Assembly: GCA_900554845.1 (NCBI GenBank)
Contig: USIY01000032.1
Location: forward strand, 1 to 14,807
Length of the DNA: 14,807 nucleotides
Direction of reading: 5' to 3'
From: an uncultured Bacteroidales bacterium
GTDB lineage: Bacteria; Bacteroidota; Bacteroidia; Bacteroidales; Muribaculaceae
How positions within the stretch are numbered: the stretch's first letter is position 1; each line of letters starts with the position of its first letter. A model generated the notes under the pieces. That model was given only the letters and a program-made list of their open reading frames with translations, had not been told where the DNA came from and made no database searches. Both the position numbers and the translations under genes were made by a program. This document shows positions 13,620 through 14,807 of this stretch, piece after piece.

Positions 13620-14741
13620 TTAATTAATACCATCCAATAGAATAAAGGACGCCCAGTATTGAGGTTTATTCCAACCTTTTTCCACATGAGAACGAACTGC
13701 CTGCTTGGCGAGTTCCAACGCTTGATATTTTGAGAGCCTTTCTGTGATCCAATGTTTATAGAATTCAGTCATCATCAGACTTGTCGCTTCATCGTCCACT
13801 TTCCATAGGGACATCAGAATGCTCTTTGCTCCGGCTTTTTTGAAACCGCGCTGAAGCCCGTAGACACCCTCGCTGCTGATGTCGCCTTGTGCCGTCTGAC
13901 AGGCGGAAAGCGTACAAAGGTCCAGTCCCGACAAATCCATGTTTGCTATTTCCTGCGATGTCAATATTCCATCTTCCACACCCTCGGGAATTTCTTCACC
14001 TATATACTTGTTCAAGGCGCCTGCGAAAAACAGGCCGCTCCGCATCAATGATTTGTCTTCGCCGCTCATTCTGTCGTTGCCCCTCTCCGAAGTCTTGACA
14101 ATTTGATCATATTCCTTTTGCTTAAGGTAGAATCCATGAGTGGCTATATGGATTATGCGTTTATTCTTTCCGTCCAATGCTTTGAACGATGCTTCTGTAC
14201 CCGCTGGCCCTGTCACGGAAACAGCGTTTAGAATCGAATTACCGGAGGCGTTGATTGTAGAGGTGATTGTTTCAGCTTCAGACAGCGTACCTTCAAGATA
14301 GGGGATATCTTTGATTACAGCACGTATCGCTTTCGAATCTACATCTGATGGATTATTGATAGTAATCGCTCTTGAGCTTGTGTATTTTTTTGAATCTTCC
14401 TCCAATTCTTCCAGAGAGGTGTCATAAGAAAGGCCTCCGAAAACTATTGCGTCACGACCATCCACTGCCATTGTAGTGCCAATGATCTCTCTCGTAGAGG
14501 ATACTCTATAAATATTGTATTTTGCCGCGAGGGTTTTACCCGAATCCTCAGGCAGTGGCAGTGACTCAATCGAAATATTATTGAATTCACCGGCAGGGGA
14601 GTAATAAATATTCTTTATATTTTTATTAAGTACATGACAAAAATTTGAAAACATCGAATTTTGGCTTATAAGTAGGTCGCATAAGTATTGTAGCAATCTC
14701 TTCCAAGCCATACTTGACAAGAGACTTCGCCTTTCTTCCAT
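13620..14741 (-). CDS. CHAT-domain (caspase-like peptidase) protein, probably the 3' part of a frameshifted gene
   Basis: The readable frame of 373 codons ends in a CHAT domain, a caspase/separase-like cysteine peptidase fold usually placed after TPR repeats. Domain marks are IYYSPAGEFNNISIESLP (45-62), YRVSSTRE (78-85), the catalytic His region HIATHGF (H202), the catalytic Cys region LSACQTAQG (C281), SLWKVDDEAT (311-320) and the closing YWASFILL (362-369). Family-like sequence begins only at about residue 30 (MFSNFCHVL). The first 29 residues look out of frame, and two in-frame stops lie just upstream of the ATG at 14739-14741. The expected upstream sequence appears to continue in another frame (see 14626-14807). 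A small complete CHAT protein starting at M30 (14652-14654) is the alternative. Target and partners are unknown. The gene is separated from the ABC operon by a terminator. Confidence 0.8.
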   Translation of the reverse strand: MEERRSLLSSMAWKRLLQYLCDLLISQNSMFSNFCHVLNKNIKNIYYSPAGEFNNISIESLPLPEDSGKTLAAKYNIYRVSSTREIIGTTMAVDGRDAIVFGGLSYDTSLEELEEDSKKYTSSRAITINNPSDVDSKAIRAVIKDIPYLEGTLSEAETITSTINASGNSILNAVSVTGPAGTEASFKALDGKNKRIIHIATHGFYLKQKEYDQIVKTSERGNDRMSGEDKSLMRSGLFFAGALNKYIGEEIPEGVEDGILTSQEIANMDLSGLDLCTLSACQTAQGDISSEGVYGLQRGFKKAGAKSILMSLWKVDDEATSLMMTEFYKHWITERLSKYQALELAKQAVRSHVEKGWNKPQYWASFILLDGIN

Positions 14742-14807
14742 GTTTGAGGATTCTTATCGGTTTAATATTTATATCTTTATGTTCACCAACGAGATACGCC
14801 CATACAA
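14626..14807 (-). pseudogene. Likely upstream part of the CHAT gene in a shifted frame
   Basis: On the minus strand a frame open from the right edge encodes 59 residues (beginning VWAYLVGEHKDINIKPIRIL) and stops with TAA at 14626-14628, overlapping the start of the CHAT frame. In TPR-CHAT proteins the CHAT domain usually opens with a strand of the 'yayLV...k..i.l' kind some 50 residues before the LYxxIWxPL-like helix. This frame supplies such a strand, and the CHAT frame supplies the helix (MFSNFCHVL). Removing one base from the four-base run at 14648-14651 would join the two frames. The resemblance is from memory of the family, not an alignment. Confidence 0.45.

Overview
All genes in this window lie on the minus strand. 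The organism looks like a gut-type member of Bacteroidota, order Bacteroidales; a Muribaculaceae-like genome is my guess and is not proven. The basis is protein style (secreted M13 and C1 peptidases, a plug plus PF14905-type outer-membrane barrel, a DUF2807/GIN lipoprotein, a CHAT protein), the absence of clear Shine-Dalgarno sequences, and promoters of the Bacteroidetes sigma-ABfr form TTTG-N19-TAnnTTTG. I found three exact matches to that form and one near match.

Right-hand part, read in transcription order from 14807 down. First comes the C-terminal part of a CHAT-domain (caspase-like) protein. Its upstream coding sequence appears to continue in another frame, so the gene is probably frameshifted or mis-assembled. 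It ends at a strong hairpin terminator. A compact operon of five genes follows: ABC ATPase, DUF2807 lipoprotein with 20-residue repeats, six-helix ABC-2-like membrane protein, YtrA-type GntR repressor, and a TonB-plug outer-membrane barrel. Gaps between these genes are 3 to 8 bases. The operon has one sigma-ABfr promoter with a palindromic candidate operator between the -7 box and the first start codon, and it ends at a hairpin terminator near 8441-8468. This is the most system-like part of the window: an apparently self-regulated envelope module spanning inner membrane, lipoprotein and outer membrane.

Middle part. A secreted bleomycin-hydrolase-type C1 peptidase has its own likely promoter. 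A perfect sigma-ABfr promoter then drives ftsY (SRP receptor), followed by rimO (S12 methylthiotransferase, overlapping ftsY by 4 bases), an isochorismate synthase (menF type, 5 bases on) and an M13 zinc metallopeptidase (18 bases on). A rho-independent terminator at 1336-1370 closes this run.

Left-hand part. serC (phosphoserine aminotransferase) and the first 43 codons of serA (phosphoglycerate dehydrogenase) form a serine biosynthesis operon. It has a consensus promoter whose -33 element overlaps the upstream terminator, and an 11-bp perfect inverted repeat in the leader. I found no tRNA, rRNA, CRISPR array, insertion sequence or attachment site. No gene-free stretch exceeds 300 bases.
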